From Isoetes taiwanensis (lineage: Eukaryota; Streptophyta; Lycopodiopsida; Isoetales; Isoetaceae): 64,000 nucleotides of DNA. Positions 37,142 to 48,290 of this stretch are shown one piece after another. The notes beneath the pieces were generated by a model. That model had not been told where the DNA came from. It worked only from the letters and a program-made list of their open reading frames with translations, and ran no database searches. The stretch lies in NCBI GenBank assembly GCA_021234155.1, contig JAJEKV010000132.1, positions 1,242,001 through 1,306,000 of the forward strand, read 5' to 3'. Both the position numbers and the translations under genes were made by a program. Positions within the stretch are counted from its first letter, which is position 1. The number at the start of each line of letters is the position of its first letter.

Positions 37142-37286
37142 TTGACCCATCTAGACCTAACAGTCAGCCGCTGATTAGGTGCACCAAATGCATTTGGCCC
37201 CACATCGCACTTGCCAAACCCTTTCATAAATACCCTCTTCTTCATCTCCAGATCCAACCTCTGCTATCGATCTGCATTCCGATGCT
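37142..37286 (+). promoter_or_regulatory. Promoter and leader of the BAHD gene
   Basis: A TATA-like CATAAATA lies at about 37225-37232, roughly 60 bp before the ATG, after which the leader is pyrimidine-rich. Upstream are TTGACC at 37142-37147, the WRKY-binding W-box core, and ACCTAAC at 37155-37161, which equals the AC-III element bound by MYB factors in phenylpropanoid promoters. Motif identity is seen directly. Their use here is inferred from gene function. Confidence 0.5.
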
Positions 37287-38695
37287 ATGAAGGTCCACAG
37301 AGGATCTGCCCGCATCTTGAAACCATTAGATCCATTTCCATCTTGTTTTCCTAAGATCATCGCTCTCAGTAGCTCTGATTTGGTAGTGCCAAGAGTACAT
37401 GTGGAGGTTATTTACGCTTTCAAGGCTCCATGCCCAGCCATTTCTTCGTTAGAACAGGGCTTACAAAAAGCTATTAGCTCTTACAGGGAATGGGCTGGAA
37501 GGCTGTGTAAGGATGAAAATGGAAGAGCAGCCATAGATGTAAATGATGAAGGTGTTGTTTTTATTGAAGCTGCTGCAGATGGTGCTTTGGAGGATGTGAT
37601 GCCGTTTAATCCGTCTTCTCTATTGCTTGATTTGGTCCCTGTAAATCGCGGAGTTCCCGAGCTGCTGCTTATCCAGGTAAGGTTTTAATTTTGCAACTAG
37701 TGGAGTAAGTGGCAGGAAAGAAGAAAGAATGTGTGTATGAATGCTAAAATATGTCTTTGGTCACATGTTTGATGATCTTCACTAGATTATGGAAACTGCA
37801 GGTAACGAAATTTACATGTGGAGGTATAACCATTGGAGTTGCAAGGCAACACCAAATAGCAGATGGAGAAGCTGCTGCTGCTTTTATGAATGCATGGGCT
37901 AGCATTGTTAGGGGCGAAGATATTGCGAATCCGCCGCAGCATGACAGATCTGAGCTTATGGCTAAAGATCCACCACAGCCAAAGTTTGAGCACTTAGAAT
38001 ACAGAAGACCACCTCCAAAAGATCATGCAGTCCAGCCTGAGTACCCTCCCTTAGCAGTTAAGAAACTTCATTTCAGTGCAGACATGTTGAAGAAGATAAA
38101 AATCAAGGCTGCCGAAACAGGGGATGATCAGAAGGAGACTTATTCGACATTTGTAAGTCTGACAGCACACTTGTGGAAGTGCATAACCATTGCTAGGGGC
38201 GTAGATGAAGATGTTGAAACAAAATTGCTTGTTGCTGCCAATGGAAGGAAAAGGTTGGTGCCCCCCATGTCTGATGATTATTTTGGCAATGTTATTTTCC
38301 ATTCTTGCACATGTGTGGCTGCTAGAGATCTTGTCAAACAGCCATTGTCTTTTGCTGCTGGACTTCTTCACAAAGCGATCAAACGTATCGACAATGACTA
38401 CATGCGATCTGCCTTGGATTTTGTTGAATTACAACACAAAAATCCCGTGCAAATTTCTAGAAGCAACAAGACTGTGCTAAGTCCCAACTTATCTGTCACT
38501 AGTTGGGTCCAAATACCACTTTATGGACTTGATTTTGGATATGGAACCCCCATTTTTGCAGGTGGGCCATATATCCCATTTGAAGGTCTTCTCGTCATTC
38601 TTCCTTCTTACACTCAAGATGGAAGCATAGATGTAATGGCAGGTCTGTTCGCCCCAGCGATGGAAAAGCTGGAATCTATCTGCCATGAAGTTTGA
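37287..38695 (+). CDS. BAHD acyltransferase, agmatine/amine hydroxycinnamoyltransferase type
   Basis: Two exons, 37287-37676 and 37802-38695, encode 427 residues, normal for the family. The 125-bp intron (GTAAGG...CTGCAG) falls after a Gln just before VTKFTCGG, the conserved BAHD intron site. BAHD enzymes move acyl groups from CoA thioesters to alcohols or amines in the cytosol. The catalytic HxxxD is HQIAD (about residues 147-151) and the structural DFGWG motif is DFGYG (374-378). The N-terminal wording (VEVIYAFKAPCP, SYREWAGRL, PELLLIQ) closely follows barley-type agmatine coumaroyltransferases, so an amine acceptor such as agmatine, putrescine or tryptamine is more likely than shikimate. 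The frame is intact and has TATA-like, W-box and AC-III motifs upstream. Start is the first ATG, in the family's usual MKV position. Confidence 0.9.
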
Positions 38696-38812
38696 CATCA
38701 GATGTTTATAGCTTGCAATGGAATATCATGACAAAAAAGCAAAATCTACTGATAGATAAGCATTGTTCTTGCATTGTTCAAAAAACAAAGTTACAGAAAC
38801 AAGTGCAAAACT

Positions 38813-38818
38813 AATAAA
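38813..38818 (+). terminator. Polyadenylation signal of the BAHD gene
   Basis: AATAAA lies 118 bp after the stop codon, a typical distance for a plant 3' untranslated region. It is the first exact match after the stop. Confidence 0.45.
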
Positions 38819-38824
38819 AATATC

Positions 38825-40640
38825 TTGTTGTCAATTAGCAAATACCAACGGAAATTTGCTTGTTTTACCAATGTGGTGGAACCTGTGGCTTTCCACTTAT
38901 AGAGCATCTGCCAGGAATGCTCTAATTAGTGTCCAACGGAACTGTGCAAGAACTTTTAATGACATGTGCCCAATTATGATGCCTATCTGCGAACGAGACA
39001 CATAGAAGAAACATTAGAATTCAGTGGATTACAAATGCATTGTCTTTTTCGAAGAGATGAAAGAGTTGGTAGCGCAAGCAAATGTAACCCATTTTGGTGG
39101 GTATAGAACCTATTTTGGTAGGTAGGTTCTTGGTAATCGTTGACATGAGGCCGTCCACCTAACATCAGATCCTTGCTAACATACGAGAATTCAATGGGGA
39201 AGAATGGACGTGTCATTCATCCCGTCTCCCTCGAGACCTACTTAGCTGTGGAAGCACATCAAACATGAGCACATAACATCAAATAACATACATATCCACC
39301 TCGAAGGGTGGCGCACCATAACATAACATCTGTAACAACAACAATAGTAACATCAACATAAGAGGAATCCTACCCAAGGCTCAGACTGAAGGGGATGGAC
39401 TGATAGCTCGGGTCTCCTGTGTATACTTTGCAGATAGGCTGATAAGTCTTGGAGCCCGACCGTAGCCTGTCGGGTGCATAGCCAAAAGGGCTACTCCTGG
39501 GTTACATCTCCCCAGTTCCCGATGAGGCAGGAGATCACTCCCCTCTAGAAGATGCATGCCAGTTACAGGAGGGCTAGAGAGCCACCTCGTCTATGACTTC
39601 AACCCCATTGAAGGTGATGCATCACCCAAGTGGTGTCGAGCCCATACCTTGCCCACACTCAGTGGCAAGCTGTTAGGCCTAGCCCATAGTGTTCCCCGGT
39701 AGGCTTTATACACCAGAGGAATCAACTATAACCAGACAAGTCTTCCTTGTCACCCGGTCTAGCTCTGCCATCTACAGCCAGACGGGCTCTTGTGCACAGA
39801 ACGCATTAATTGGGACTTAATGGGCTATCTAGAATCATCAACTAAGAAGGCTCTGGGTCTTAAACCCCCTTCCCAATACACAACAATGCTCATAGAGATA
39901 GAACATCATCATCTATAAAACTAGATATAGAATATCATCTAATCTATCTACCTAAACATACATGGTTAGGTTCCTTCGTTAGAGGCTAAGATCTTGGAAT
40001 CTATAGGTCCTCTAAGGCTAATAGAAGATGTTAACTCAGCCTAATGCCTGTCGGGAAGTCGGCATTGCACAACAGATTGACCACCTACCGGATCCTTGAC
40101 TCGCTCCAACTCCTCGGAAGGCGTCCATGCTCTCGAACTGGTCTAAGACGATCGAATTCGGGCGATCTGTTGGGAAAAGCGAGCTTCACAGTGGCTGGTA
40201 AGGCGGACTGGGTTTGGCATTTGGGCAATGCACGCTCGTGAGGTTGGAATCTGAAAAGGGGACACTTTAGGGTTCCTGCCTCTTTATGCCCAGGTTTTAG
40301 GGTTAGGGTCTAAGGGGCCATAACAAGGTGACGGTGCAAACGCACTAATGACTTGCGTTTGCACTAATAAAAAGCATCTTTCAAAGATTCCCTAAAATAC
40401 CCTTAAATTCAGCCACATTTGGGGGGTCAATTAAAAAAATGACCCTAAATTTACGAATTTGGTAGCTATTTTAGGGGTCAAAATTACCAAAAAGTTGGCG
40501 TCTTGTTAATTTGACATCCCCATTTTAGGTAGAAAAATAATAATCTAATTTAGTTATTTTCGGGACACATACAAAAAGTAGCAAAATGAAACAACCAGCA
40601 AATTCTTGACAAATTTTGAAGGCAAAAACATTAAAATGGA
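38825..40640. other. Intergenic or decayed retroelement DNA
   Basis: No coding motif is recognised. The GC-richer stretch 39380-40330 has the look of LTR or untranslated retrotransposon sequence, but no paired LTR is present in the window. Confidence 0.35.
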
Positions 40641-40678
40641 GTCGTGTGCATTTGTTATTGCTCAAGGAGCACCACACA

Positions 40679-41234
40679 TGCTATGCGCGCATGGGCAAGG
40701 CACAAAAATAAAAAACACAAAAGGAACAAAAATTGCAAAATGCTATGCGCGCATAGCAGGGATCCTAAGTTTGAAAGACAAACATTGTACAAACTAGTCA
40801 TGTACAGCTGTACAAATACTCAAATTACACGAGTAGCTTACGGCCTTTAAGAAGAGCAGGTATTGGAATGTCGTCGTACTCATCAACGCCTTGAGACTGG
40901 TCATCACCTTAAACATCTACCATTTTTTGTAGTTCAAATTTAAAATTGCCCTCCATTTTAAATGCAAGCTTCCATTTTTGGGTGTGATGCTTTCAATATG
41001 CATATTGGTGTATCAAAACTTAAGTTTTAGGTGTTTTGCAAACTTAAGATATCATGCTAAATCTGGGAGACTACAAAAATCATATTGAATACCACATTGC
41101 CAAAAGTTCAGATGAATGTCCTAAGCATTTCATGGTCACATGAATTTTACATTTTACAACGTTGAAAGTGGCAACAAGGCTCATAAATAAGTTATTATAA
41201 TATTAAAATTATTGTGAGGCTATGCGTGCATAGC
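40679..41234. repeat. GCTATGCGCGCATAGC palindromes, left cluster
   Basis: A perfect 16-bp palindrome lies at 40742-40757, a near copy (GCTATGCGCGCATGGGC) at about 40680, and GCTATGCGTGCATAGC at 41219-41234. Two more copies lie at 45198-45243, beyond the composite insertion. Confidence 0.8.
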
Positions 41235-41504
41235 ACTATGACTACACAACAATATGTGATGTAGTGGATGTTGCTATCCGCGCGAGCACTGTGTGGAAAG
41301 AGTGTTATAGAATTAACAATAATGCAAAATATCATGACTTAGCACAACGTTATGCATGAGTATACCCATGGCTAAGGAAGACAATGTTACTGAGCTATCT
41401 AAGTAGAACCAACTTGAAGACACGAGTTGTCACTTTGCACACCAAAATGTTGTCAAGCTAAGTGCTCATAGTAGGCCTAGTCAAGAAGATATTGTTAGGA
41501 TACC

Positions 41505-41886
41505 TAGATTCCCATCGATCCGAGACATCGGATCGACATTCTAGAATGGGGTGAGCATGCATGTCTTGCATGCATGCATGCGGCGCATGCCCTTTCTGGT
41601 TGGGAGTTCGCTATTTTAGGCGCGGTTCTGCATCAACGTCTCATCGGCGCTTCCTCTTCTCTCAGCAGTACCTTATTCTCTTTGAATTGTTTCCAGGCAG
41701 GGGAGGGGCTTCTTCCTGCTTGGTTTGGCCCATTTGGCGTCTCTTTCATGCTGTGGCATGTCCTTTCTCGGCCTTGGCTCCTCTTTAGCCTTCATCCTGT
41801 GACCTTCGTCCTCACTTCTAGTTTGTTAAGGAAGTTCTCTGGTATTCGGGTGGTTTGTTGGTTTCATGCGAGCCCCATTCTAGAAT
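41505..41886 (+). repeat. Hairpin-rich structured repeat, partial unit
   Basis: The unit opens with the palindrome ATTCCCATCGATCCGA-GACA-TCGGATCGACATTCTAG and continues with GCATGCATG-rich sequence that is repeated almost exactly from 41877 onward. It ends with GGTTTGTTGGTTTCATGCG at 41852, the terminal phrase of the next unit. At about 376 bp it lacks the middle and 3' hairpins of the full unit. Confidence 0.75.
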
Positions 41887-42304
41887 CCCATCGATCCGAG
41901 ACATCGGATCGACATTCTAGAATAGGCAGCATGTCTTGCATGCATGCATGCGGCGCATGCCCTTTCTAGTTGGGGAGTTAAGCTATTTTAGGGCGCGGTT
42001 ACGCATCAACGTCTCATCGGCGCTTCCTCTTCTCTCGGCCAGTACCTTATTCTCTTTGAACCCACCCTCCCCTTTCTTTGTTTATTGTATTTGTCGCCGG
42101 CACGCCGCGGACCAGCCCCTCTATTTGAAGAGGTTTTGTTTTTGTCGCGCGTGGCACGCGGCGTGATCAATATCCCTCCACTCACGGGAGGTTTGTGTTG
42201 TCTCGTTTTGTTGTGTTGGTGATGTGCGGCGAGCGGCATTTGTTTCGACTTCTCCATGCGTGGGTTTTTGGGAGCGATTTCTATGCCTTACGTTTGTCCA
42301 AGCC

Positions 42305-42390
42305 CCTTGCCGAAGGCTTATCACTAGGGGTTTTCCTCGAAAACCCGAAAGGGCGGGGTTTTTTAATCCCGGTGATAAGCTTTCGGCAGG
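42305..42390. repeat. Large hairpin with conserved loop, copy H1
   Basis: Stem GCCGAAGGCTTATCAC pairs with GTGATAAGCTTTCGGC. The loop core reads GGGGTTTTCCTCGAAAACCC then GAAAGGGCGGGGTTTTTT and ATCCC. The loop core is nearly identical in H2 at 61602-61680, although the stem sequence is different there. Confidence 0.9.
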
Positions 42391-42558
42391 TACACCAGCC
42401 ACACATCTATTAGCATTGTATTTTTTGAGGTCCAAATGATATAATTGGATTTTTCCCTTTATTTTTCGTGGGCAGTTCGCATGTGTGCGGCTACCCACTG
42501 TCCACCATTGTAGAAAATCTGTTGAGATTAATGAGAAGCCTATCTATCGGGCGGTTTG

Positions 42559-43193
42559 TGATACGGATCATGGGTTAGTCAACAAACATATAATCACTAA
42601 CTACTCTAAAACCAGGCCTTTAGCCCAAAGCTCTCCACCCAACCGGTTCCAGGATCTGCAAGAAATCGTTATCTTGCATTCCCAATCGCATCCAAGTGTT
42701 CAACTTCAAAGAACAGATTCAACAAATAAAGACCACAAACAGAGAAACAGAAGGACTCAGCTTCAACATTCAACCGAAGACTCTGTGCCAAGACAAGACA
42801 AGCAGTTGCATTTATAAACACGGATCAACCTATTTCTAGAAGGAACCTTTTCTGATCACAAATATCCATTAAAAAGGTAATCGATCCTAGATAATCATGA
42901 TTCGGCCAGAAATATCCTGCTTTTGGCCTTTTGCTGAGTCGAATCAACCCTTTTTCATAGAATCCGGGAGCTTCTGATATGCCTCCGTTCATTTTTAGTT
43001 GTAAGGGTTCGCAACCCGTTATCAGCCACATAAATATTTTGAATTTTAAAAACCAATGGTCTATTGTTTATATAATCTAGCATGACTCAAATATCCTAAG
43101 ATAAAATACCCTTGACGATTTACTGTCTAGCTTTTAAGATAGAAGTTCCAGATGCGTTGGGCCTGAACCGCTCCCCCGAGCACCACCATATCA
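42559..43193 (-). repeat. LTR (3' LTR of the minus-strand element)
   Basis: This is the full-length 635-bp LTR. On the minus strand it begins TGATATGG right after the polypurine tract and ends CCGTATCA at the GTTTG target duplication. Confidence 0.93.
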
Positions 43194-44529
43194 ATTCCCC
43201 CCCTTCCCGGGATTGATCGTCCTCGATCAAGGAATTATATGGCAAATTTTACCACAACCAAGTCCATGGCTGCAACCCTGATTGAGTCCACAATCAGGAA
43301 TATTCAAGTCCAGCCCTTTAGGCTAAAAATTGCCTCAGTTCATTTAGAGGACTTTCATTTCAATTCTATTAGAAATGGCCTCAATTCATTTAGAGGACTT
43401 GACACCTTTATATATTTTTATAGACAAAGGATTCCAAATAATTTGCAACGTTCGCTCATGCTCCTCCATAAGATGTTCATTTACAATGTAATGTCCATAT
43501 CCTGCAATAACTCAATCACGACGTTAGATCCAGTAAGCCCAATCAAATGGTATGGTTCTTTGGGTTATACCAATAATTGCATGTATCACCTAACATGGGT
43601 CATTAAAATTGCCAATTCAAAGATTTTATTAGTACCCAATGTACCCTTATGGTAACTCTTTTTTTAAAGTTCTAGAATAACGTATCTTAAATTTTTTTCT
43701 TCTAAGGCAATATCTTTAACATTATCCTTTGAGGTATCAAAATCTTCAAAACCTTTAAAAATATTAAAGACGGCTTGTTTGGCCAAGAGATTCATTAGCC
43801 TATACCAAAACTCAAAGTTCAATTCTTTGGAACCTTTTAAGGCATAAGTTAGTCTTTAACGATTGATAAAGGCATCCTTTTTTTCGTTTAAAAGTAAAGA
43901 CTTGGGCAACAAAATAACCGGTCTACGTGCATCACAATTCTGCGGAAATCAGTCTGCAGTTATACATTAGGATTCAGTTATAGCTTTTTCAGATGTTTTG
44001 AAGGATCGGGTCTTTAAGGACAAGCTTAACTCAGCAGGGAAAATCGGCAAGGATACATCTAGCTACAAAGCTTGATGGCATCGATTGAAACTAGCCAGGG
44101 AAAAACGAAACAGCAGAGTAGTTTCTACGTTATCTAAACCATACTCAAAACCATTCTGCTACATCGGAAACTTTTCAGATCTACTTCAACAAAGATCCTA
44201 GTTTGACTTATTATCCTTAATTCGGCACATTGCCAGGCTGATCCGACCAAAATGGATCCATTCCAGATACTTTTTGCTTGTTCCGGTTCAACAGGTCCTA
44301 CCAATTTTTTATTCAAGGACTAAGCAGCCTATTTGCTATATCCACCTCTACCTCATCTCGCTAGAAATTTGATTTCCTGTTAGGAGCTTTCTAAAGAGTA
44401 TTAAATACCCACACAACATAAGATCAACTTGGATTTATTTCTTCCTAAACCAGACGTACGCTTCAGCAACAACGTTAGACTACTACTCACAGGTTCCAGA
44501 AAGAATCGGAACCATGCTCTGATACCACT

Positions 44530-45042
44530 TGATACGGATCATGGGTTAGTCAACAAACATATAATCACTAACTACTCTAAAACCAGGCCTTTAGCCCAAA
44601 GCTCTCCACCCAACTGGGTCCAGGATCTGCAAGAAATCGTTATCTTGCATTCCCAATCGCATCCAAGTGTTCAACTTCAAAGAACAGATTCAACAGATAA
44701 AGACCACAAACAGAGAAACAGAAGGACTCAACCTCAACATTCAACCGAAGACTCTGTGCCAAGACAAGAGAAGCAGTTGCATTTATAAACACGGATCAAT
44801 CTATTTCTAGAAGGAACCTTTTCTGATCACAAATATCCCTTAAAAAGGTAATCGATCCTACAACCCGTTATCAGCCACATAAATATTTTGAATTTTAAAA
44901 ACCAATGGTCTATTGTTTATATAATCTAACATGACTCAAATATCCTAAGATAAAATACCCTTGACGATTTACTGTCTAGTTTTTAAGATAGAAGTTCCAG
45001 ATGCATTGGGCCTGAACCGCTCCCCCGAGCACCACCATATCA
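44530..45042 (-). repeat. LTR (5' LTR of the minus-strand element), with internal deletion
   Basis: This 513-bp LTR matches 42559-43193 except for a missing block between CGATCCTA and CAACCCGTTATCAG. It ends next to the tRNA-Met primer-binding site. Confidence 0.93.
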
Positions 45043-45197
45043 GTTTGTTGGTTTTATGCGAGCCCCATTCTAGAATGCAACCTTTTGTGTAAAAAAAAAG
45101 ATAAACAAATAATGGTAGGTTGGGAGGAAACTAGGTAGGTAGAAACAAGAACATGGTAGAAAAAATGGGTAGGTAGGAGGTAACATGGTAGGTAGGG

Positions 45198-45243
45198 GCT
45201 ATGCGCGCATGGGCAAATTTTCGATGCTATGCGCGCATAGGGC
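45198..45243. repeat. GCTATGCGCGCATAG palindromes, right cluster
   Basis: Two close copies (GCTATGCGCGCATGGGC and GCTATGCGCGCATAGGGC) lie just outside the right end of the 41.5-45.1 kb composite. They mirror the cluster at 40679-41234. GGTAGGTAGG-type purine repeats lie immediately upstream (45110-45197). Confidence 0.75.
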
Positions 45244-45299
45244 AATTTTTTTTTTTTTCAGCCAGACATAGCTTTCGGCTTAATCGGCACATCTTGCTT

Positions 45300-45646
45300 T
45301 CGAGACTTCTTGAATCGGAGGAAGATCTTGCGGGCAGACACAGGAATCGGAGGAAGATCTTTCGGGAAGACACAGGAATTGGAGGTCTTGCAGTCGGAGG
45401 TCTTTCAGTTTTGAGGTCTTGTAGTCTTGCAATGGAAGGTCTTGCTAGGATCTGAAGCTTTGGTCGAGCTCTTCCTTCCTTGCTATGCTTATGCTCTGAA
45501 TATTATTTTAAGACTTTGTTCACAGAAAAGCAGGTCGAATGTAGTAGTAGGGCTTTGGAGAGCGGGATCTTGAAATCACACCTCTTACCCGGAGCTTTTG
45601 CAGCAGGATTACTTCTATATTTCTCTAACACTAGCATGATTGCTGA
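45300..45646 (+). other. Internal 32-bp duplication and an exon-like frame
   Basis: GAATCGGAGGAAGATCTT plus GCGGGCAGACACAG occurs twice (about 45312 and 45344). Downstream, 45530-45646 reads SSRALESGILKSHLLPGAFA then AGLLLYFSNTSMIAE up to a strong donor GAG/GTAAGAAG. It looks like a real exon with a hydrophobic segment, but I cannot name the gene and find no partner exons. Confidence 0.3.
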
Positions 45647-47012
45647 GGTAAGAAGATTCTATCTAATGATCTCTTAGTTCTGTCGTTTCTACTTTGAAAA
45701 CTTATGGAAAAGCATTATGGGGCAATCTTGCAGATAAATTTGATCCTTTCTCTTTTGTAAAATGAGGTTTGAGGTGATTTAGAAGGTGATTTCGCAGGTG
45801 GATTTTGATGATTTTGCAAGCACTTTCAGGTAAAAATTTGAGATATTCTGAGTTATTTGTTCTCTTTGCAAGTAATTTCCAGAGCCAGATGCCGGTAGTT
45901 GCTTTGTTTCTGGAACAACAACTTGCCTTTAAAAGCGTGTTCAGTTAAGTTTATGATTTAAAGAAGCATGTTCAGTTAACTTTATGATTTAAATTCTTAC
46001 TTGTAACAACGTAGTAACTCACTTACGAGTTTTATAACATAGTTTTGTTTAAAAATTTGCAGCTAGAACACTTGGTTGCAGGGATATGATCAGCATTCAT
46101 GGCCTTTTCTTTTATTTGAACTTTCTACCCATGCTCAAGTAAGATTGTTAGAATATTGTTATAATTCTAGCAAGATCAATTATTTGTTAGTCCTGTGCCT
46201 CCTGGTACAGGACTATTCATGCATACGACGGACCAAGTCAAGTCCAAGGATCCACAATCGGCTGGTCGGGTCGTCAAAGGCCCAAAGAGAAGACCAAGCG
46301 GCGAACCCACTCAAAGCACTGGTTGCGCTACCAAGAGCCCGCTTCCGGACAAGTGGCGGCCCGTCACCGCCCGAACACCGGCGTCCCAAATGGCGTTAAG
46401 CGTGATTCGCACTTCGGGGAGGCACCGCCGGCATTCCTGCAAAATCGGGCCTCCTTCCGAGGTAAAACTGCACCGAAATTAGTCAGAGTGTCCATATTGG
46501 GCCAAAGGCCATTGTACTATATATATGAGTAGAGCTAGCACATGAGTTTTAGATGAGTTTTGAGTCTTGTCTCACTTCGGTTTTCTCTCTCGGTTGCGAG
46601 AGCTCATGTATCATCATCATTGATATCAAGGAAGCTTATCATTGTTGTCTCATTGTTTTTGTTTTCTCTTCCCTTTCCTTTGTTTTCTTGCAAATCCCAA
46701 GTGACATAGTCCCCGGATCCTCCTCTGTTAGATCAAGGGTCCTCCACGGGCTGTCATCTTGCGAGGAGTTCGAACCCGCACCCCAAACACCGCCGCCGGC
46801 CGCCGGGTTGCGATTCGATTTTCCCTTTCTTCGCCGCCATAATGCATTCCGTCCGCAACTTCACGCCCGAGGAAGAACTTCTTTCCCAGACGGCGTCTCG
46901 CTTGGAAGCGCCATCATCGAAGAAAGCTGTTCCGCGACATGTATGGATACGCTTATAACATTGAGGGGAGGCCACATTGGTCTAGGGGCTCGGTCGGCGC
47001 CACCCACCCCTA

Positions 47013-48290
47013 GTGTCTGTCACCGTCCCGGTTCCCGCCTCAAGCGTGCAAACATTGCTCCACGACCTCACGGTCACCTCATCACTACTCGGGGAGCCCT
47101 ATAGGGCTCAAACTTCTCAACCTTACTTTCATACCCCCGAACATGCCTACATCCATCATTCTTACGGCCATACACCTCTGCCTTCACAACCATCATCTCC
47201 TCCCGGGGCGGGGATATCCACTGTCTCTTTTGCTCCTCCCGGGAATTTCCCTTCCCTACATTTCCCTACCGCTCTTCACTGTTTACAACCTTCTGAGACC
47301 TCAAAACCAATGATCGAGGCACCTCCGGTACCTCCATCTCAAGCAACCCCTTCATCGGGGTCTTTCCGGCACCATGCCACCTCCAACTCCACCTCAATAT
47401 AATCCCTATCCGGTTCTGTCCAGCCAAGCACTTTCACCTCTACCTTTCGGACCCTTAAGTTGACTTATCCGGCCTTTGGCAACACGAAGGCAAACCATTA
47501 GACCAAAGTGCTCGGGCCCACATGGAAGAATTTGAGGCTCACTGTCCCGAAATGGCCATGCACAACCTCAACCGAAATTCCACATCTTTTTCCACCACAC
47601 TGCGTGGCTCTCCTCATCAATGGCTTATGTCCAACAAAAGCCACTAGAAACAAGATTGGTCAGAAATGAAAACTGCTTTTTTTTCTCACTATGGAACCAC
47701 GGATGATGATCAACTTCATCTCAAGCAACTCAATGACCTTCAACAAGAGCCCACGGAGTCCGCCAGGGATTTTGCAGATCGACTTCACATCCTGCTCAGC
47801 AAACTCAAGGAGTACCCGACACAGAGCCAGATCTTGGTCTGGTTTCTCCAAGGACTTCCTCCGGCTATCCGACTCATGATCAATACCGCTACCGAAGACT
47901 TTGGAGCAGGCTATCGACCTTGTCAATCACTCAGTCAATGTTTCCTCCCGTGGCGTGGCTCTTCAGGAGCTCCCTTTCATTCCACCCGTCATGGTTCCAC
48001 AAACTGCTGTCCAACCTCAACACGCCAATCAGCAGCGCAGTCAGATCTGGTGCCATATCTGCAAATACCAAGGCCACTTGGCAAATGAATGCAACTCCAC
48101 CAATGGCCCGCCTCATTGTAAAAGATGCAACATGTGCAATCATGCCACGGAAGAGTGCACTCGCACTCATCCTACACCTTTTCGCAACAAGATGGTTTAT
48201 CAAGTACAAACAACAACTCAGCACCAATCACAATCAACTCTATCAGCAATCGGAGCAACAACGGGGACCCAACGCACGCCCCCCTTTTGA
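47013..48290 (+). pseudogene. Ty3 gag remnant with two zinc knuckles
   Basis: A Pro/Ser-rich N-terminal part is followed by a capsid-like region, TAFFSHYGTTDDDQLHLKQL and ESARDFADRLHILLSKLKEY then LVWFLQGLPPAIRLMI, typical of retrotransposon gag. After a frameshift come two CCHC knuckles, CHICKYQGHLANEC and CKRCNMCNHATEEC, both with C-x2-C-x4-H-x4-C spacing. The protein would form the particle and bind genomic RNA. Several frame changes and stops show that it is dead. Confidence 0.75.

Larger units (their letters stand above)
42559..45042 (-). mobile_element. Non-autonomous LTR retrotransposon (TRIM/LARD-like), complete, minus strand
   Basis: Two LTRs, 42559-43193 (635 bp) and 44530-45042 (513 bp), are bounded by TGATA/TATCA and flanked by a 5-bp target duplication GTTTG (42554-42558 and 45043-45047). 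Read on the minus strand, the upstream LTR is 44530-45042. It is followed two bases later by TGGTATCAGAGC, the primer-binding site for initiator tRNA-Met (44516-44527). The polypurine tract GGGAAGGGGGGGAA lies just before the downstream LTR (43196-43210). The 1.3-kb inside has no gag or pol, so movement would need enzymes from another element. LTRs differ by about 11 substitutions over roughly 500 bp plus a deletion of about 122 bp in the upstream LTR. Confidence 0.95.
41852..45078 (+). repeat. Hairpin-rich structured repeat, full unit interrupted by an LTR element
   Basis: The unit is bounded by direct repeats GGTTTGTTGGTTTCATGCG...TTCTAGAAT at 41852-41886 and, around the insertion, at 42553-42558 plus 45048-45078. 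Without the insertion it is about 700 bp per period. It holds a chain of hairpins separated by T-rich linkers: the 41876-41923 palindrome, 42117-42133, 42146-42163, 42174-42191, the large 42305-42390 hairpin and 42468-42498. It has no coding capacity. A related unit lies at 60970-61851. Confidence 0.75.

Noticed and set aside
41846-41930. Hammerhead ribozyme in the terminal repeat of the structured unit
   Set aside because: I looked for the CTGATGA and GAAA core on both strands near the repeated ends and did not find it.
42305-42390. GC-rich hairpin followed by T-run read as an intrinsic terminator
   Set aside because: The DNA is plant nuclear sequence, where such terminators do not act in this way, and the T-run lies inside the loop.
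42559-43193. Plus-strand orientation for the LTR element
   Set aside because: The tRNA-Met primer site and polypurine tract are both in the correct places only on the minus strand.
46195-47104. Overlapping frames of 95-183 codons at 46195-47104 as host genes
   Set aside because: They lie in the presumed 5' LTR and leader of the Ty3 element, differ in frame, and show no domain.
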